The translations under genes were made by a program, and so were the position numbers. The notes under the pieces are model-generated. The model saw nothing but the letters and a program-made list of their open reading frames with translations. It did no database searches and was not told the origin of the DNA. Shown here piece by piece: positions 6,393 to 8,888 of a stretch of 8,888 bases of DNA. Every line of letters starts with the position of its first letter. The first letter of the stretch is position 1. This DNA comes from Pseudomonadota bacterium (GTDB lineage Bacteria > Pseudomonadota > Gammaproteobacteria > UBA5335): the NCBI GenBank assembly GCA_021783685.1, contig JAJXTQ010000055.1:1-8888 (forward strand). Direction: 5' to 3'.

Positions 6393-8330
6393 ATGAACCG
6401 ATCACCTCGAAGAAGCCCGGCCACATCCATCCGGATTTCCAAGGCGGCAGTCCTGCTCGCGAGCCTCGCGTTCGCCCTGCCCGCGCCAAGCCTTGCGGCC
6501 GCCCGTGGCGGCAAGGCCGCTACGGAGCATACCCTGACCCCGATCAAACACGTCATCCTGATCATCGGGGAGAACCATACCTTCGACAACCTGTTCGCGA
6601 CCTACGTGCCCCCCAACGGCCAGACGGTGTGGAATCTGCTGTCCATGGGAATCGTGACAGCGAACGGCACGCCCGGCCCCAACGCCGCGCTCGCCCGCCA
6701 GTGGCAGGCCACCGACACGACGGTCTATTCGTCCGATCCGACCCACACACAGCCGCTCGCCGCGCTGCCGGCCCTGAACACGGCCGATGCGGTGGCAAAG
6801 CCGCGTTTCGCCACGGTCGAGCAGGCCGCGCTTCGCGAGCCCGGCCTGTCGCCCGGCGATGAACGGCTGCTGCTGACGGGCACCACGGGCCAGCCCGCGG
6901 ACGTGATCGACAAGCGCTTCCCGAGCCAATTCCCGAACGCGCCCATCGACGTCACCCGTTACATCCCCTATGACTCGTACTGGGTCAGTCCGGTGCATCG
7001 CCTGTTCCAGATGCGCCAGGAACTCGATTGCTCGCCCGCGGCCATGACTGCGGTCAATCCGAGTGGCTGCCGCGCGGACCTGTTCCCCTGGGTGGAGCTT
7101 ACCGTGGGCGCAGGCTCGAGCGGCGCCCCGCGGCCCGAGAACTACAATGAGCAGACGACGCAAGAAGGCCCCGCGGCCATGGCGTTCTACAACATGGCGC
7201 GCGGCGACGTCCCCTATCTCGCCAAGCTGGCGCGTGAGTACGCCCTGGCGGACAACTATCACCAGGCGGCGCTCGGTGGTACCGGCGCCAATCACGTCAT
7301 GCTCGGCTACGGCACGCTTATCTACTACGCGGACCACCGGGGCCAGCCGGCCCGGCCGCCCTTCAACCAGATCGAGAACCCGAACCCCGCGCCGGGTACC
7401 AACAATTGGTATGTCCAGGACGGCTACAAGGGCGGTTCCTACACCGAGTGCGCCGACCCCGCCCAACCCGGCGTGGCGGCGGTGGACAAATACCTCGCGG
7501 CCTTGCCCTACGCGGCGTTCAACCACGGCGACTGCCGGCCAGGGGCGTATTACCTGGTCAACAACTATGAGCCCGGCTACCACGGCAACGGCACGCCAGC
7601 GCTGCTCGGTGCGGATCATTTCACCGTCCCGCCCACCCGGCAGGGCAACATCGCGCTGCTCATGAGCCGCTACCACGTCAGCTGGAAGTACTACGGTGAA
7701 GGCTGGCAGGGCGGCCGATTGCGCCCGCACCTCGGGCGCTTCTGCCGCATCTGCGACCCGTTCCTCTATTCGACGCAGATCATGACCAACCCCGCGCTGC
7801 GCGCGGACAACGCCGGCATCCACGCCCTGTATGCCGATATCCGCAGCGACACTCTGCCCGACGTCTCCTTCGTCAAACCGGATGAGCTGCTCGACGGACA
7901 CCCGGCCTCCTCCAAGGTGGATCTGCTGGAGGGATTCATCCGCAAGATCATCGACATGGTTCGCTCGCGGCCGGCTCTCTGGAAAGATACCGCAATCATG
8001 ATCACCATGGACGAAGGCGGCGGGTTTTGGGACGAGGGGTACGTGCAGCCGATCGACTTCTTCGGCGATGGCACCCGGGTGCCACTCATCGTGGTGTCGC
8101 GCTACTCACGCGGAGGACGGGTGGTCCACACTTATTACGATCACGTCTCGTTCGACAAGTTCGTGGAGGCCAACTGGGAGATCGGTCAGCGCATCTCCCG
8201 CTACAGCCGCGACAACCTGCCGGACCCCATCGCCTCGCCCGCCAGTCCTTACGTGCCGCTCAACGCGCCAGCGATCGGCGACCTGATGGGCATGTTTCAG
8301 TTCAAGGTCCATGGGCCGCACGGCGGTTGA
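6393..8330 (+). CDS. Secreted phosphoesterase of the phospholipase C / acid phosphatase family
   Basis: This 645-residue protein carries an N-terminal export signal: a basic start, a hydrophobic stretch at about 18-31, and likely cleavage near PSLAAA (32-37). The body matches the bacterial phosphoesterase family of phospholipase C and AcpA-like acid phosphatases (Pfam PF04185). Motifs are HVILIIGENHTFDNLF (53-68), DNYHQAALGGTGANHVML (287-304), SWKYYGEGW (430-438), DGHPASS (501-507), the metal-site motif ITMDEGGGFWDE (537-548) and YYDHVSFDKFVEANW (581-595). It should cleave phosphodiesters or phosphomonoesters outside the cytoplasm. Cysteines, including CRIC at 451-454, suggest disulfides. The ATG at 6393 has AAGGCGG at 6381-6387 and gives the signal peptide directly; the frame stays open upstream but is a shadow of the permease. 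It lies 80 bp downstream of the permease, so cotranscription is possible. The substrate (phospholipid, nucleotide or sugar phosphate) cannot be told from sequence. Confidence 0.88.
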   Translation: MNRSPRRSPATSIRISKAAVLLASLAFALPAPSLAAARGGKAATEHTLTPIKHVILIIGENHTFDNLFATYVPPNGQTVWNLLSMGIVTANGTPGPNAALARQWQATDTTVYSSDPTHTQPLAALPALNTADAVAKPRFATVEQAALREPGLSPGDERLLLTGTTGQPADVIDKRFPSQFPNAPIDVTRYIPYDSYWVSPVHRLFQMRQELDCSPAAMTAVNPSGCRADLFPWVELTVGAGSSGAPRPENYNEQTTQEGPAAMAFYNMARGDVPYLAKLAREYALADNYHQAALGGTGANHVMLGYGTLIYYADHRGQPARPPFNQIENPNPAPGTNNWYVQDGYKGGSYTECADPAQPGVAAVDKYLAALPYAAFNHGDCRPGAYYLVNNYEPGYHGNGTPALLGADHFTVPPTRQGNIALLMSRYHVSWKYYGEGWQGGRLRPHLGRFCRICDPFLYSTQIMTNPALRADNAGIHALYADIRSDTLPDVSFVKPDELLDGHPASSKVDLLEGFIRKIIDMVRSRPALWKDTAIMITMDEGGGFWDEGYVQPIDFFGDGTRVPLIVVSRYSRGGRVVHTYYDHVSFDKFVEANWEIGQRISRYSRDNLPDPIASPASPYVPLNAPAIGDLMGMFQFKVHGPHGG

Positions 8331-8363
8331 TCGGCGATCCAGCGAGGCCCCGTACACATCGGC

Positions 8364-8820
8364 TGTAGTCCGCAAAATTCCATTTAAGCGGCGACAAGAC
8401 TGTACTCGTGGTGGAGTCCGCCGAGAATGGGGTTGGCGCGGACGGAATAGGTTTCACCACGGCGATGACGTGAGACGGACTTCGGGAGGGCGATGGTCGG
8501 AGGATCCGGAATCCCCGGTCCCAAAGACATATGCGGTCGGCCGCGGTTGTAGTGCTGAATCCATGTTTTCAGCAACGTACGCAAATGCGATTCGGAGAGC
8601 GGAATCACCCAGTCCAGGCACTCCCTGCGTAATGTGCCGATGACCTGCTCGCAGAGGGCATTCATCTTCGGACAGTGAGGGGCGGAGCGCAGTACACGGA
8701 GTCCCAGAGCCTGGACCGATTCATCGAGCCCGGGGGAGAAGATACTGTCCCGGTCGTGGAGCAGGAGTAAGCGTCCGGGCAACACACCTGCCTTCTGAGG
8801 CGGGGAGATAAGAGGATACG
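8364..8820 (-). mobile_element. Remnant of a DDE-transposase insertion sequence
   Basis: Between the phosphoesterase and the window end lies a segment that is less GC-rich than its neighbours and holds the 3' part of a transposase on the - strand. The element end nearest the phosphoesterase is probably just beyond the transposase stop; TGTAGTCCGC at 8364 is a candidate terminus because it begins with TG, but I cannot find its partner. The other end is missing: recognisable transposase sequence stops around 8770-8785, just before an inverted repeat that seems to belong to another element. Boundaries are approximate. Confidence 0.5.
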
Positions 8821-8827
8821 TGTCCAC
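8384..8827 (-). pseudogene. 5'-truncated integrase-core (DDE) transposase
   Basis: The readable frame of 147 codons encodes only the second half of an rve-type integrase core, as in IS3/IS481-like transposases. HDRD supplies the second catalytic aspartate (D25) and NALCEQVIGTLRREC the glutamate (E60), 35 residues later as in D-D-35-E enzymes. QHYNRGRPHMSLGP and a normal C-terminal tail follow. The first catalytic aspartate and the N-terminal DNA-binding region are absent. A TAG lies in frame directly upstream of the GTG at 8827, and residues 1 to about 17 do not look like transposase. I see no missing part in the other two frames, so this is truncation rather than a single frameshift. It cannot be active alone. 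Confidence 0.75.
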
Positions 8828-8847
8828 CTAAATTGGAGTGGACACGT
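8818..8847. repeat. Perfect 10-bp inverted repeat with 10-bp spacer
   Basis: ACGTGTCCAC at 8818-8827 is the exact reverse complement of GTGGACACGT at 8838-8847; the 10-base spacer is AT-rich. It lies at the junction between the broken transposase and the start of a new ORF. The right arm takes in the last base of that ORF's ribosome-binding site and the first two bases of its GTG start, so an RNA crossing it could fold over the start. It may be an insertion-sequence terminus or its internal hairpin. Confidence 0.6.
8835..8838 (+). promoter_or_regulatory. Ribosome-binding site of the terminal ORF
   Basis: GGAG lies seven bases ahead of the GTG at 8846. This is the main reason for choosing that start. 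It sits at the spacer/right-arm edge of the inverted repeat and would be partly masked in a hairpin. Confidence 0.45.
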
Positions 8848-8888
8848 GAACACTACGGTCTTAGAGCGGCGCCGCCGGCGCCGGCACA
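8846..8888 (+). CDS. Start of an insertion-sequence accessory protein or transposase ORF (partial, runs off the window)
   Basis: Only 14 codons are present, reading MNTTVLERRRRRRH from a GTG start. A short polar start, a run of arginines and then His is how many IS66 TnpA-like and IS3 OrfA-like helix-turn-helix proteins begin. The run of six arginines is GC-rich and partly self-repeating (GGCGCC twice). Its position beside a broken transposase and an inverted repeat supports a mobile-element origin. The protein is far too incomplete for a family call. Confidence 0.4.
   Translation, partial: MNTTVLERRRRRRH

Noticed and set aside
6402..7901. Long - strand open frame (499 codons) opposite the phosphoesterase
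   Set aside because: No domain or plausible composition, and it is fully covered by a gene with clear catalytic motifs.
8331..8383. Terminator search after the phosphoesterase
   Set aside because: I see no stem-loop followed by T residues here; transcription may end inside the insertion-sequence remnant.

Overview
The window is visibly GC-rich with dense, tightly packed genes that all read on the + strand until about 8330. It looks like a chromosomal segment of a high-GC, probably aerobic bacterium. A proteobacterium is my best guess from the style of the permease and aldehyde dehydrogenase, but nothing here fixes the lineage.

Positions 58-6312 hold a five-gene cluster that looks like one operon: a glutamine-synthetase-like ligase, an aldehyde dehydrogenase, an iron-type alcohol dehydrogenase, a stand-alone class I glutamine-amidotransferase-type hydrolase, and an APC permease of the ethanolamine (Eat) type. 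The first four genes are separated by 9 bp, overlap by 4 bp (ATGA) and are separated by 4 bp; the permease follows after 48 bp. Together they match a gamma-glutamylation route for an amino alcohol, most likely ethanolamine: uptake; ATP-dependent ligation to glutamate; oxidation of the protected alcohol to aldehyde and then acid; and hydrolysis to glutamate plus glycine. This is the logic of the putrescine Puu pathway with the amine oxidase replaced by an alcohol dehydrogenase. It resembles the pathway proposed around GlnA4 of Streptomyces coelicolor. No B12-dependent ammonia lyase (EutBC), microcompartment shell gene or transcription regulator is in view.

Positions 6393-8330 encode a 645-residue exported phosphoesterase of the phospholipase C / acid phosphatase family, co-directional and 80 bp downstream of the permease. 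It may supply phospholipid head groups or phosphate; the link to ethanolamine is inference. A weak candidate Pho box lies in its leader.

From about 8364 the sequence changes to mobile-element debris of less GC-rich composition. A 5'-truncated DDE transposase lies on the - strand. It abuts a 10-bp inverted repeat (8818-8847) and the first 14 codons of a new + strand ORF with a good ribosome-binding site and an Arg-rich start like those of insertion-sequence accessory proteins. This looks like one insertion sequence beside, or inserted into, the remnant of another, with the second running off the window end.
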